DNA of 64,000 nt. Source: Marthasterias glacialis. Its lineage: Eukaryota > Echinodermata > Asteroidea > Forcipulatida > Asteriidae. A program made the position numbers and the translations under genes. Numbering within the stretch: position 1 is the first letter of the stretch; each line of letters begins with the position of its first letter. A model generated the notes under the pieces. That model saw only the letters and a list, made by a program, of their open reading frames with translations, was not told where the DNA came from and did not search any database. Where the stretch lies: NCBI GenBank assembly GCA_911728455.2, contig OU452235.1:11022634-11086633 (forward strand). The letters are read 5' to 3'. This document shows, piece after piece, positions 13,655 through 26,175 of this stretch.

Positions 13655-13819
13655 CACTGCAAAAACTGGGGTGCTTGATTCTCTTTGTACCTATATGTGA
13701 CAACACCGACAGGGTGTTAGTTATCCCCATTGCTTTATCGTTGGTAAAATTAACACCATGTCGGTGTTGTCACATATAGATACCAAGATAATCAGTTTAA
13801 CACTCCGGTTTTTGCAGTG
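13655..13819. mobile_element. Palindromic MITE, 165 bp (full copy)
   Basis: Inverted halves start with CACTGCAAAAACTGGGGTG and carry the internal word TGACAACACCGACA in both arms. Structure typical of a fold-back MITE. Confidence 0.75.
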
Positions 13820-13878
13820 TGTTGAATCTTGAGACACATAGTGATTGTTTAGTTTGACGACTAAAAAGTCATTGTGTG

Positions 13879-13950
13879 CACTGCAAAAACTAGGGTGTTA
13901 AATTAATTATCTTTGTATCTTTATGTGACAACACCGACATGGTGCTTATT
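13879..13950. mobile_element. Half copy of the 13655 MITE
   Basis: Repeats the left arm (CACTGCAAAAACTAGGGTG through TGACAACACCGACATGG) only 60 bp after the full copy, then stops matching. Either a truncated second insertion or a partial duplication. Confidence 0.65.
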
Positions 13951-15651
13951 TTCCCCGAACTCCCACATGTTGGTGTGTCCCACTTCATTGTGCTTCTACT
14001 TTTTGATAATGTCAGTCGGCAAATTTAGGCTTCCACCCTCTCCCCCAAAAAAAGAAAAAAAAGAAAAGAAAAAGAAAGCGCCTTCGCTATCCTACTGCCT
14101 TAAAGCACACTAATTTGAATACCAAAGTATGTTGCTTTGACCATGGAGGAAGGCTTTGACATTTGAATACATATTGGTTCCGTGCTAGGCCAGCTATATC
14201 TTTTTCGTGTGAAATAGTGCATATTGGTTAGTAGTAGGATAAATTCGACAACTAGCTTCGATGCACCCTCCAAAAGAAAGCACCCTTGCTACGCCCCTGC
14301 ATATACGTCATCGGTTTGTCTTACCTTTCCCTTGATAATAGTAACGCAAATCGTAAGAAAGTATCATTGCTGAGCTGGGTACCAATGTCATGAAAAGTAT
14401 TAAATGCAGTCATCATGGAGAAATGACTTGCAAGGCGACAGACTTAAGCCCGTAAGCAGCACAGATTACTATAAAATAACACAAAAAATGAAACGCTTTT
14501 TCGAGAAAATGGGAACACATATTCAATTATATTTTCACTGACGGATTCATATCTTCCTTTACAACAATGGAGTCCTATAAAACATAGATGTATAAATTAG
14601 GCCTAAATCTGAACTTCGGTTCTTCAATAGTTGGTATCCATGAGAAGATAAAAACGTGGATGAAAACCGTCCGAATTTGGTTGTATGATGCCACCATAAT
14701 AATATGGCAACCTTCAGAATATCGATGTAATAAGCTAAGCCACAGGTGCCGAGTTATAATCCAGGACCCGTGACCACAACCGGTCAATCAAGGGCTTTGA
14801 AATTCGTTTCGATCCGTGTGCCTGCCCGCGGCCTTGTTTGGGCCCTTAAAACGAATATGTTGTAACCACAACATAATCCTTTACAAAAGACACCATTTAC
14901 TTCGATTAGTGTATGGGGGGAGAAGGCTGATGACGGATATCGTCAGGTTTTGTTTTTTATCTTGTGCCGCAAAACCGTTTTTTACTTCCGGACGAAGCAT
15001 AAGGGATGCGAATGTTCCTGGGTCGTTGAAAGGGGTTACAAAGATCATGAAAAGAAGAGGATGATGCATTGGGATAGAGTAGATTTTTTCAGGGAAATCG
15101 GCAAACCTTTTCAGTCTTGATGATGCACACAAAGTTACTGACTATTAGTTTTAATTACGTTCACTGACAGCTATGCATCATCAAACTACAGATGTTGTAT
15201 GGAAGTTATTGCATTAAATGTAAACAACCGAATCTGGAGTTTATAACAATTAATACAACACAACAGTATTTCGAAACATTTTTATGCGATGGGTCCATCA
15301 ACTTCCAAACTTTATCGTGACCCTCTCTATCACAATATGGGCGAGGTCATTTACGGAAGCACGCCAAATTGGGAAGGTAAAAGACGGGCTCCACAAGGGA
15401 TTTGGACGGGGAATTTAGTTTACATGCCCCATCAGCTATCACTGAGAAAAGAGAAGAGACTGTTGATGCGGAAGTTTGTCTCAGTAGTCTTCGTTGCCAC
15501 CTTGCCAGACACACCGTGGTGTCCGATATGGAGTTTTTAAGACGAGCCGTAAGGTGTGGGATGGAAAAGGTAAAGACTACAGCTGCAATCGGTCGGAATG
15601 AAAACAGAGTTAAGGCAACGAATAGTGATTTCCATTTGCAATATTAACAAC
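13951..15651. other. Intergenic; nothing recognised
   Basis: Short open frames on both strands without motifs; an A/G-rich run at about 14045-14080. I see no gene. Confidence 0.35.
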
Positions 15652-15926
15652 TCGTCGGCTCAGAACTATTAGGTCATTAACTTCCGTAATCGACAAAAGG
15701 TCGTTAACATTTCCAAACTAAAAAACAGTAAATAAGATTTAAAAATCAAAACATAATGTTTGTCTATCCAAAACGTAGTTTAACCTGTTATTCTAAACTA
15801 CTTTTTGGATAGACAAACTATTAGTTTTTAAGTTTTAAATCTTATCTACTGTTTTTTTAGTTTGGAAATGTTAACGACCTTTTGTCGATTACGGAAGTTA
15901 ATGACCCTATAGTTCTGAGCCGACGA
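15652..15926. mobile_element. Long palindromic MITE, 275 bp
   Basis: Almost perfect inverted repeat over its whole length; ends TCGTCGGCTCAGAACTAT and complement, arms of about 120 bp (also TGTTAACGACCTTTTGTCGA). High arm identity suggests fairly recent insertion or arm homogenisation. Family unknown. Confidence 0.75.
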
Positions 15927-17277
15927 ACTGTACCTTATTTTGATTCAGGCAGGACTGCTCTGTTAAAGTTTATAAAGATTAATAACCATTCTTATCATTT
16001 ATATAACCAGGAACAATACAAACTAAATATTGAAATTTGCCCCAAATCTCAATCGGTAAAAAATGATCTTCAACCAAAGAAATGTTGATGTTTGAATGAT
16101 CAAAGATTTTAAGATCGGATGACCACCAGTAGCAGCAGCTTACCAATGTTACAAACGCTGTCCTTGTTCTTAATCATAAAGCAAGCTTACCAGTATAGCA
16201 GTCATTTGGCAACATTACCACTGCTGAACTTAACTTTACTTAATTCAAAACAGTTTTCCAGTTTTTAATGTTGAAAAGGTACAATTTCTTGACCAAAAAG
16301 GTGTCACGTCGAAAAATGTGAATTGAATATGCAATTTTCTACATCCAATACACTGCTTTAAATAATGGTCACACGCAAGGTCTTCTGAACAGAGATCGCG
16401 CCCAGGATTTTTTTCTCTCTCTTTTCTTCCCACCCTCTTCCCAATGACGTAGCCTTTGTTCCCCGGAAGATGGCACCGGTCCAACACACGCGAAGACGGA
16501 TTAAGTTGACAGGTAGATCAAAGGAACCTTAGGGTTTGATCCACGTGAGAACATATCCGGGTTGAATATGAGTATTGATTGCCTTGAATGGGAGAGACAT
16601 GGATCGATTCAGACTCATTAATATTGACGGCTTGTAGATACACAACAAGGCTGCCTTCATTCAATCCTGCAAGCATTACAGAGGGATACATGTACATGTA
16701 TCTTGTTTTTCTCTCACAGTGCGAAAAACCTGTTAGCACCGTACAAGGCTTGATTCCAAGGTACTACAATAATATAAGGGAGAGCTGATCGAAGTAATTG
16801 TGAAAACAAAATTCTTAGTCTTCGAAACTAACAAATTGTTAAGCTTCACACGCAAAGGTTTCATGTTTAGCAAAACAATTTACGCACGTTAACTATTGTC
16901 GAAAGCTCACCATGTGGAAAAAAGAATAACAAAGCCTTATCCTATTAAGTAAGCAGAAAAGAGAAGTTTTTTTGAGAATTATCCAAAATCGTATGCGTTT
17001 TTATTTAACAGAATAACCATTTGGCAGGCAAGTGGATGTAGAATCACATTTGTTTAATACGTAACCAAAGCATGCTCATTTTTTTCTGTTTTTTTTTTTT
17101 TTTTTTTTTTTGGGGGGGGGGGGAGGGGGCTTCCAATAAGGAACGAGTGGTGACAATAAGGTTGCTCCCCTTTGCAATCAATGCTAAATGCTAAAGTAAA
17201 AAATACTCACAAGATACATACAAGTCTCTCAACCTCTAGAAAACAAATCAAATATATTTTCTCACTTTTAAGTAGGT
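15927..17277. other. Intergenic; poly(T)/poly(G) tract
   Basis: No gene. At about 17078-17129 a run of roughly 30 T is followed directly by about 12 G, a low-complexity tract whose length is likely to vary or to be misassembled. Confidence 0.45.
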
Positions 17278-17930
17278 TGTCGTTGAGAATTTTTTGTAGA
17301 GGCTCATTCAAAATACAAAACACCGCTGAACAAGTAAATTGGAAAAATTGAGCCTACGCTTTTTAGCAAAATAGGGATATATTAAGAGGGCTAGTGTACC
17401 CAAAATGCTCCAAGATGAAAGTCAACAACCCCAGGGGCACAATATTGGACCATTTTTAAACAATCCATCAGAGCCATTACCTTCAAATATTTGATTTACA
17501 TAAAAAGGCTCGGTGCATTGATGTCTTAGTAGTGCACCCATAAGGGTACACCGCACTAAATAGGCTCCCATAGCAACCAATGCTACATTTTTAGTTATAG
17601 GTTAGCCGTTGAGAATTTGTGCACGGCTGATCCAAAATAAAAACACCCCTGAACGTGTAAACTGGCAAGACTTCATCTTGGAAAATTGACCCTACACAGT
17701 TTAGCAAAATAGGGCCATTTTTAGAGGGCCAGTCTACCCAAAATGCTCCAGGTTGAAAGTCAACAACCCCAGGGGCACAATGTAGAACTTGTTCAATGAT
17801 CCATGAAAGTGAGGACCTTCAAAATCTGATATTTACAGAAAAAGTTGTGGATTTATGTTTTATTAATGAGGTTCGGTGCAGGGATTTCTCTCCATTTAGT
17901 GTAGTGCACGCATAACAACAAAAAGGGCGC
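17278..17930 (+). repeat. Two-copy direct repeat, unit about 330 bp
   Basis: Copy 1 at about 17278-17605 and copy 2 at about 17607-17930 share the order GTTGAGAATTT..., TTTAGCAAAATAGGG, TACCCAAAATGCTCCA and AGTCAACAACCCCAGGGGCA. They differ by many substitutions and small gaps, so the duplication is old. No open frame crosses either copy. Confidence 0.7.
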
Positions 17931-19005
17931 CACCAGTTGTCAACTTAAATAATACGTGTATTCGTCAGTAGGTAGTTGCTTGGAAACAAACATAACTATA
18001 CCATGCCCGATAAGTGGCAGAGGGAGGCCCCCAAGTGTTCCCATTCTCTAACACGCTCTTCCCCTCTTGTACAGAAGCACCCCACCCTCTAAAATCCTTA
18101 AAAGAATTCCAGAGATTTAATTTCCAGAACACAATGAAGACACAAGAGGGGGGTACACCCAGCCTCATATCGAGCACCAAATGAACATTACTATAAACAA
18201 TAAACGCTGAACGAGATTTTTGCTGGGAAATGTCAAAGCCCAATGAAGGAAGTTGTGAAAAATTGACGTGTCATTGTGGTGCAGCGACTGCTACCAAAAA
18301 TAGAACGTAGAAAATAGTCTGGTTGAAGACATTATAAACATGGTGACCATGATTTAAGTTTCTGGTAAGAATCCGGTATGAAGCCAAAGAAACTCTTAAG
18401 ACACAGAGAGTCACATCACATTACATTACTGCTCGAGTAAATCCCCAGTGTAAACAAAAAACAGCAGAATAAATTGCATGTACTTGTAATATTTAACACA
18501 AAACAGACAAACAAATTGGAAAATAAACATCTTGCGTTATTTTTCACGGTTGTTTTATTTCAAGAACTGTAACCATCGACCAGCGATGAGCCCTCACGCA
18601 ATTCAAGCGGTAAAGTCACACAAAAAATTGTCATACAAAAATATCTGTTATTAGAGTACAAATTTACATATCTTGAAAAAATAATATTAGCGAAGCAGTG
18701 GTTGAGGTCAAATAATTTTGATATTAACTCGTTTATGCCGAAGTTTTACGGGAAGAGCGAGAAGGAAAAAATGCTGAAATGAGATTTGAGGTTATTTGTG
18801 GTAAGCAAGATCATAAAAAGAGTAACTTTTGACGCTTACTCATCATATTGTGATTAATAAGTCCAGTTTGATATCAGATTTGTTCAAACCTTTTCAAAGT
18901 TTTATAAATCTTTAGGGGAAACATTACTTATTGAATACAAATTCGCCCTAAAATAACAAGTCTCTACCGTTCGAGGAAAATGGAGCACCAATATAAATCT
19001 GAGAA
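17931..19005. other. 3' flank / possible 3' UTR of HES gene 2
   Basis: No coding potential recognised. The minus-strand frame at 17965-18243 lacks any motif. On the minus strand several AATAAA-like words occur (for example near 18550), consistent with a 3' UTR, but the end is not determinable. Confidence 0.35.
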
Positions 19006-20923
19006 TCAATACCAGGGTCGCCAAACATTCTCCTGTGGAACTGCGTGCTGGCTGACGGCTTTGTGACGTCTGCATGATGTGGCAATGGCTGACTTGGCTT
19101 TTGGTGTGTACTGATGAGCCATAACGGGAGATGGCAGCCGGGTGTACTGCTTCTGCTCAACGGGGGACGGTGGGGGCGTGGGGAAGATTATGGTAGAGTG
19201 GGTGCTGGATTGGCTAAGAAGAGATGGGTTCGTTTGGGCAACAAAGTCAGATGGAATGCACAACATCAATTGCTTCTGTTGTTGCTGCGCTGGCATGAAT
19301 GTGCTGCAGGTCGTCGCCTTGGGAACGGGGCTGTCGGCAGGTGATGTGGCACTGGGTTTAAGTGCTGCAACGGTCGGTTGTTGGCAGGTTGGGACAGCAT
19401 TGTGGCGGTAACCGTAGCTACCTTGAGGTGCTGCTGGGCCGGGCTCGTTCAGACTGCTGCAGCGGTCAGCTAAGTGGTTCATGATTCTCAATCGGGTCTC
19501 CAAGTCGATTGATTCGCAGTTGGAGAGAAAGCTGGAAGCCTCTCCAAGACACTCGCTGTATCCAGCGTGGTATTGGCTAATCTGTGCGGACGGGGAGGCA
19601 CGACCATCTTTGGAAGTCGACTGAACCTCTTTTAGGTACCGCACGGTCATTTCAAGAATATCAGCCTTTTCCATTTTCGGCTGGCGGGAGATCTGTGATA
19701 AGAAAGAAAAAAATTCGAGAAATTAAGTACAAATTCAAAATAATAAAATTAAGTACAAATTCAATATAATAAGTTGTGAAAAAAAATATTCAAGGTAAAT
19801 AAACAAGTCTGGCACTTTAAACGGGATTTATATATCAAGGCCCAAGTGATGATCCAGGCAAGGTTATTACAAAAGGCTTCCCAAACTTTCCCACGATCGT
19901 CCGTCATTATATCCTTCTAGACCCTATTGTATTCCACCAGAAGTCGTTAGCACGTCGACTTGCTAACAATAAAGCCATGGTGCTGTTTCACTGCTCGCAT
20001 TCAGCGTGGGTTTGCTGGGTGAACAACAGATCACTTGCGCGCCCTTCACCAAAGCCCTTTGACAATCGCTGTGGCTCATGCGGTTTGGTTATGTCCATGT
20101 GACAATAACTAAGCCTATTAACCCAGCTGGATGCCCCATTCAGGGGGACCGTGGGAATGCCATGGGATCCTGGAGTGATGAAGCCTAACCGAACAATGGG
20201 GGAATACCTCAAAATAATGGGTTCGATACGAACGAGTGCAGTTAAACTGACACACTTCCGCGTTGACAGTTTTCCTGGCATGTTGGTGAATAACTAAACA
20301 TGTACACTGACCTCGTTTTAGCATATTTTTTTTTAAAGAGTTTGGTTATGAGCAGGCAAAGGAGATCCACAAAATGCATCAGGCAAAGTTTACGGTTATG
20401 TTAAACAATACATGTCTGAATTAGTTTTAATGTTTCCAACTATGGTACATACCTCTTTGCGAATAGCAGGAAAGACAAGGCTCTTCAATTGCAACAGACT
20501 GTCGTTGATACGAGCTCTTCTCTTACGCTCCATCATGTGCTTTGACGTCTGTTGAAAGATAATGAACAAAAACAGTTATAATTTATGATTGTATACAGGC
20601 TACTAAAATATATAAACCACATTGATTTGAATCTTAAATGGTTCGAATTGTTATCCATATAGTTGATAATATTATACGTGCTTAATTCGAGGTTAATTCA
20701 ATGTAAAATAAGTCCATGTTTGGTCTACAAACCTTAATGTTATGCTTAAAATCTGAACATGATTTGACCATAGAGCAAGGACTAACATTTCACAGACAAT
20801 ATCAAATATCATAGATTTTCGGTGAAATATTGTAAACGTTAAAAGAAGCAAGGGATATCAGTAACGTACCTTAGGCCTGTCAATGGCTGATGAAGAATCG
20901 TGCATCATTGCGTTGGCAAACAT
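19006..20923 (-). CDS. HES-family bHLH-Orange transcriptional repressor (HES gene 2), three exons
   Basis: Exons 20870-20923, 20453-20548 and 19006-19692 have GT-AG junctions and join to 278 residues, the usual HES1/HES4 length. The bHLH region spans about residues 19-72 (basic region TSKHMMERKRRARINDSL; helix 2 KMEKADILEMTVRYLKEV). The Orange domain starts near residue 90 (QISQYHAGYSECLGEASSFL). A Pro/Gln/Ser-rich C-terminal part follows, ending in WRPWY, the Groucho/TLE-recruiting motif at the extreme C terminus. Predicted role: nuclear repressor transcribed in response to Notch. Oddity: the basic-region proline typical of HES proteins (SKP) is replaced by histidine (SKH), which may alter DNA-site choice. 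CSL-type sites lie in its 5' UTR, its introns and upstream DNA. It is transcribed toward HES gene 1, with a tail-to-tail distance of about 10 kb. Confidence 0.93.
19888..19895 (-). promoter_or_regulatory. CSL-type site in HES gene 2 intron 2
   Basis: CGTGGGAA on the minus strand, about 200 bp into the intron that follows the second coding exon. Perfect consensus, function inferred. Confidence 0.35.
20150..20157 (+). promoter_or_regulatory. CSL-type site in HES gene 2 intron 2
   Basis: CGTGGGAA on the plus strand, in the same intron as the 19888 site. Function inferred from match and position. Confidence 0.35.
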
Positions 20924-20981
20924 CTTGAAGTTCACAAATGCTGATGAAAAATGTTTCCAAAGATAAATGTAGACTTTTGAT

Positions 20982-21500
20982 CGTGGGAAACGTCTCTGTG
21001 GAAGGTTGGGTTTAGAATGATCTGATCTACGACACGAGAGTTCTATTTATCCCTCACACGTGCCGGTCAGAGGGGAGTGCCCTCGGCAGTCCATTCAAGT
21101 GTGAAATTCCCTCACAACCGGCCAATCCTCGCACGCGTCTCATTGTGCCCCGTAGTGACCCACTGCAGCCCGCCACGCGAGTAAGTAGTACCCAGTCATT
21201 GGCCGAAACGCAATACCTCATCTTGATTCGCAACTCTGATTGGTTTGCACAGTCGTGAATTAGCATAAACCGTGATGTTGCCTGCTTTCAAGATGCCAAA
21301 CAACCCGTGTACGCGTCAGGGTTGCATTGTTCGCGTCTATTGACTGTAGTCGTTAGGGCCGCTAATCGGCACTCAACACGTGCGTGGCCTGTTGTTCCCA
21401 GCGACCGGTGCAGGAACCGAAAGCGGTGGGAAAACTCCACCCCTTGGCTTCTTCGTGTGAGGGTAAACAATTGGCATTTGGTAGGCCAACATACACCAAC
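20982..21500 (-). promoter_or_regulatory. Putative promoter and 5' UTR of HES gene 2
   Basis: On the minus strand a TATA-like GATAAATAG lies at about 21041-21049, about 120 bp before the start codon. A perfect CSL word CGTGGGAA is at 20982-20989 (plus orientation), and a GTGGGAA variant is at 21426-21432. HES-type boxes are CACGAG at 21033-21038 and CACGTG at 21057-21062. CCAAT words occur near 21196 and 21236. The stretch is clearly GC-richer than the flanks. Together this resembles a Notch-activated, self-repressed HES promoter. The start site is inferred, not shown. Confidence 0.55.
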
Positions 21501-23035
21501 CAGCTGGCCCTTGGAACCCCCATGACAGTCGTCACAAACTGGCAACCAGCAATTTAATAGCGCGTGGAACGTGCACAAATCCTAATCTTTCACGTGACGC
21601 ATGTTTGGCACGCGCTGATTCTTCAGGCCGGTTATTGTTCCCAAAATTGGAACATTGTTTGGGGTACACAATAATTTCGGTTGGATAGAAATTTTATTTC
21701 AAAGTTTTTAACTGAGACTTATTTGTTCACACGTGACACATTCGCGTGTCGGCAGGTGCCCATGTACCGACACTGGTAATTAAGTGACCACCTTTCTAAA
21801 CCATCTCCACAATCAAAAGGCGAAAAGGGTCATTGCATTTTAATGCTGCCGAATTGATAAGTTTGATAGAAAAGCTCCATGGAATGCCTGACAATGTATC
21901 GTTTGAAAAAAGTTTTGAAGAAGTAACCTTTTGAATCGAAGACAAACAACTTTGGATTAATATCTTAACAAGCTTAAGAAATTAACAACTTTTTACAACT
22001 GTGTATTTACAATAAGAGTTTATCTTTTTTAAAGAAATTTTTTGATTTTTTTTTTAAGAAATGGTATATTTCCTTCTTACGTCATTTTAATTTATAAAAA
22101 CATAAGAATAGGTCTAGAGAATAGTTTAAAAATACGATTAGTGATAACGATATGCTGAAACACACGAAGGTGAAACGTTTGGATGAAACTCTTGCTTGGT
22201 TTGCAGTAATCTGCAACGATCATGTACCGACCTGAAATTGACTGTTATCTATTCTCATAATTTATTTTATTGAGAATTGTTTTGTCTGTAGATACTTCGA
22301 ATTGTTCAAGTGTTGGCCTCATTGAGTTGCTAACCAGCCCTCAGTGCATGCACGCAGTTAAAGAACGGGGAAAAGACAACTGCAGCAAGAATACACAGAC
22401 GTATACAATCAGAAATGAAGTTTTTTCCCCCTAAATATTGACGCGTTTCTTATTTAAAAACAAAAAAACTCTATTCTATAGCAATAATATCAAAAATTCA
22501 TGTGACGCAAAATTTATTAAATTTTAAGAGAAAAATTGTAAGTTAACTCTTTTATATATTATAATGGTTTGTTTACTTTGATAATGACGGATCACTAAGG
22601 TTTGTAGTCTAATTTTTCTTTTTTAATGATAATGATTAACGCAATTAAAACAAACTTTTAGTTTAAAATGTTAACTTTTCTTCTACCTCAAATAGAAGTA
22701 TCACGATAAATTGAATCGGAATATATCAAATTAACCCAAACACTTCATAAAATTGTAAATCGCAGATTCAGCGATCATTTTTTGTTGATGCGCATCGTTA
22801 CAAAGGTTGTTAAAAAGGTTTTTTTTTTACGCATGACAATTTTAATTGCGTCCATCTTTTCAAAACAAATAGGCAAAAACACACAATTTCTAAAAAAATG
22901 TATCGAGCAATACATTTTGAAATGATATAAAGTAGTTTTAGAATTATAGGTGTCTTTTTTTTCACTAGTTAAAATATTTTCTCGAGCGAAATTGTGAAAT
23001 CGAAACCATTATTTTGAAAGATAAATCCAAAAACC
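21501..23035. other. AT-rich DNA upstream of HES gene 2
   Basis: No gene. CACGTG words recur at about 21592 and 21733. From about 22.4 to 23.0 kb the sequence is very AT-rich with homopolymer runs. Confidence 0.4.
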
Positions 23036-23220
23036 ATGAGCCAACGCCACAACTTCCTTGACCGCGATCGCAGGCCGTGGGAACGGTGCTACGACGCTGT
23101 CAGCTTACGCTTAGCCCCGGGGGTTATTACCGGCTCAGCGCGTTCAGGCGCAACACTTCCCTTTGTCTGCCGTATTTTTCCCACGACTGGGTTGAATGGA
23201 ACATGGACAATTAACTGTGT
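23036..23220. promoter_or_regulatory. GC-rich island with two inverted CSL sites (candidate enhancer)
   Basis: An abrupt GC-rich block in AT-rich surroundings, 2.1 kb upstream of HES gene 2. CGTGGGAA occurs at 23076-23083 (plus) and at 23178-23185 (minus), facing each other about 95 bp apart. The spacing is wider than the classical 16 bp Su(H) paired site. An open frame of about 90 codons crosses it but has no protein motif. Candidate cis-regulatory element by inference. Confidence 0.4.
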
Positions 23221-24824
23221 GCGATATTACACCGATTGTTTAGTTGGGGCTGTGATGGTGTGTACTAGGCATGAGCATGGGCAAGAGCCCTCCCCCCCCC
23301 CTCCCCCATAAAAGCCGCAGACATGCCTTTCGTTCACACATGGTTTAAAACTATTAAGCACCTTGTTCAAATTATTATTAGACCAACAAGAGGAAAGGCA
23401 TACACAGGGGTTTTGTGCTTTGCGTGAATGCTTTATTTTGACATGGTCTTTATTTGTCAATGGGTGTGGGGGGGGGGGGGGGTCACTTGTTGCCAGTCTG
23501 CCTGCCTAAGCGTGAAATATCGGGCGGGTTTGACCTGTGCATGCATAGTAACCAACTGGTGCGGATATTTTCCATATAAACAAATGTAAAACGTTCGTGC
23601 TCGAAGAAGTACATATTTATTGCTGTAACTTAGCGCTGAGTGTATTCACACATAGCTTTTGGTGGGTAAACACGTCAATATCATGTCGCAATAACTCCAT
23701 GGTAGAATATTGATATACAAAAACAACCCAATGCTGAATCAAAAGGTAGGCCTGGAATATACCATCATACCAGGGATACGTCAGAAGATGTCCACTCAAA
23801 TAAAAATGAGTGAAAAAAAGTTTGTTTGCATTTATTCAATGGTCATTTTGGTTGGTAAGCAGTTTGCAACAGTTAATTCTATTTTCTCAAGTAAAACGAA
23901 GAAACAACAAGTAGGGCCTATTAGCGACAAATCCTCACATAGAATCAAAAGCAGTGTGTTGTGTTGAAAAGAGTGCAACATGCTGAATCGAAGTCATAAA
24001 AATATAAAAAAGGTATAAATGAAAGAACCGAATTAAAAACAATGTAAACAGTAATATTCGCTGTCGTGTCTATACTTGCCAAAAGGCACAGTGAGGTAGT
24101 AGCAGCCAGGGTGGAGGAGCACCCCGGTCATTACCAAAGAAGCAATACAATTACAAACATCTATGCGCCGTTCGGGTCTTTTTAAATCCACCGCAACTCT
24201 AGGCAGACAGGGCCTATATAATGGTAGGCTACGACCACAACGTATGAAATTAGTTAAGCACTCACTGTAATTAATGTATATTGTGCCGAGCGTTACCAGT
24301 GGAGATTGCAGTCCACAATAACTTGTGTAAATATTTTAGATAATGTTGATTATAACATTATTTGTTTATTTACTTTTTGTTAAGATTCATAGTATAGGCC
24401 TATTATTAGACTGACTCGTCACCAGCTGTCGTAAGCACCACATGATCTGATTAAAATGAAGTTTCTCACGCTGAAATTTTGGACTTTGGACTTTATGTGT
24501 TGGGTTTAAATAAAGTATGATACGCCATCGGTCTTGGCAGATAGTGTTCTCGTCCCAAATCGTCTAGTTATTAATCAACATACCAAACAACCTGTAAAGA
24601 TAATCGGTGGTCACGTTTTCGATGTCAGAGACTGTATACACTTTCATATTGTGGCTATTTCGATTTGGCATATCGAAATAAGAGGTTGGGCGTTGGGACA
24701 GTTTTCTCGTATACATGTCAGTGTTTTAGACGTAAATACTTATTTACGGTGTGCAGGCCTGAAAATTCATCTTTGAGAGGGGAAATCAATTTCCTTTTAT
24801 AAACAGCACTTTCATATTATTGAC
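23221..24824. other. Intergenic; homopolymer G/C tracts
   Basis: No gene. Contains a C-rich run near 23291-23306 and a G run at about 23468-23482, prone to length error. Nothing else recognised. Confidence 0.4.
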
Positions 24825-24948
24825 TACTCTCTTAAATAGTTAGATTGAAAATCACTCTTTTCGATTGAGGCCAGGGACAGATCTTTTGCAGTTTGTCCCT
24901 AGTTTCAATCGAATAGAGTAAATTTCAGTCCGACATTTTAAGAGAGTA
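24825..24948. mobile_element. Palindromic MITE, 124 bp
   Basis: Ends TACTCTCTTAAA and complement, with further inverted words (GATTGAAA / TTTCAATC; GGGACAGATCTTTTGC against GCAGTTTGTCCC). The terminal TA could be part of a TA target site, as in Tc1/mariner-type MITEs, which is inference. Confidence 0.6.
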
Positions 24949-26175
24949 TGAGGTGACAGAGTACACTTAAAGAGCCCGATTTGATATGAGGTTCTTGGCA
25001 TGCAAACTTTTAATTTGTTTTATTTCATAAGTTGCTTGCGGTATCACTTTTATATAAACTTCACGTTACTTCCAGATTTAAAAAAACGATCAATTCCAAT
25101 CAAGCTATTCTACACTAGTTTAGTATAACAAACATCGCTACATACGTTCGGCAGCGATTGACGCGTGCGCAGTCTATTCATTAACTGAAAGGGATGGCCG
25201 AATCGATTTAAACGTCAAATTGTTCATTTTCTACCCCGTGTGTCGAAGATGTGGAATTTCAAGTAAAAAGGAACCAAAGTCCCGAAAACCAGAGTAGTGT
25301 ACAGCAACAACCACTACCGCTGGAGATCATATAAACAAGGTGTTGATGAATCTCAAGCGCGTAAACCCATGGCGCATCAGTTTGAAAACTAACTCATAAA
25401 TGAGTTACGATACTTCTTATTTTCATCTTTTAAGATATTAACACTTCAATGAGGTCCTTCGAAGCACAAAGCATCCATTCTCTGCTTATTACCGTACTTT
25501 ACAAGAGGATTGTGCATCTCTATAGCTAAAACCATGGGTTGGTGTATGCCAGACCACATTTTTTTATTTGTTTGTTGTTTGAATTTATTACTATTATTTC
25601 ATTTTTTATTATTATTATTATCATTGTTGTTATTGTAGCCCTGGGTGAAAATAGGCACACGACATAATAGCATATGGTTAATACATAGACCCTGCGCATG
25701 ATTGTAAATGGGTACTTATATTCCACACGACAATGCTTACAGTAGAGGACACTCCAATTTCGTGAAAGGGTTTTCGCGTGGGCACAGCACAACCACTCGC
25801 TGTACCGGGACTCAAGTCACGCGAGTGGCGTTTGCAGCGCCATGTGTCACCCGACAGCAGGTTCGTCCGGCGGCACGCTCCACGTATGATGAGGTCACGC
25901 GCCCAAGTTTGCCCCCGGACGCCGTGTTGTTTCTTGACCAGAAAATATATCAACAATGATTGTACCGGATCCAATTTCACCGCAAGTTAATAAGCTGGAA
26001 GTGTGTTGTGCCGTATGGCTATTTTAGCCGATCGAAATGAGGTGGCGGTGATGGGTGTGTGTGGGCGGGGGGGGGGGGGGTCCTCTCCAACTTCATTTTG
26101 TTTGATCAATGCCCATCTCGCTGCGGTGTGGTGCGTTGTCTAAAAAAGCCATGCAACAAAATCGAGGCATATAAA
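24949..26175. other. Intergenic; nothing recognised
   Basis: Short frames without motifs; a G-run at about 26066-26081. No gene supported. Confidence 0.35.

Noticed and set aside
23036-23311. 91-codon open frame in the GC-rich island as a coding exon
   Set aside because: No protein similarity recognised and it ends in a proline run from a C tract; regulatory reading preferred.
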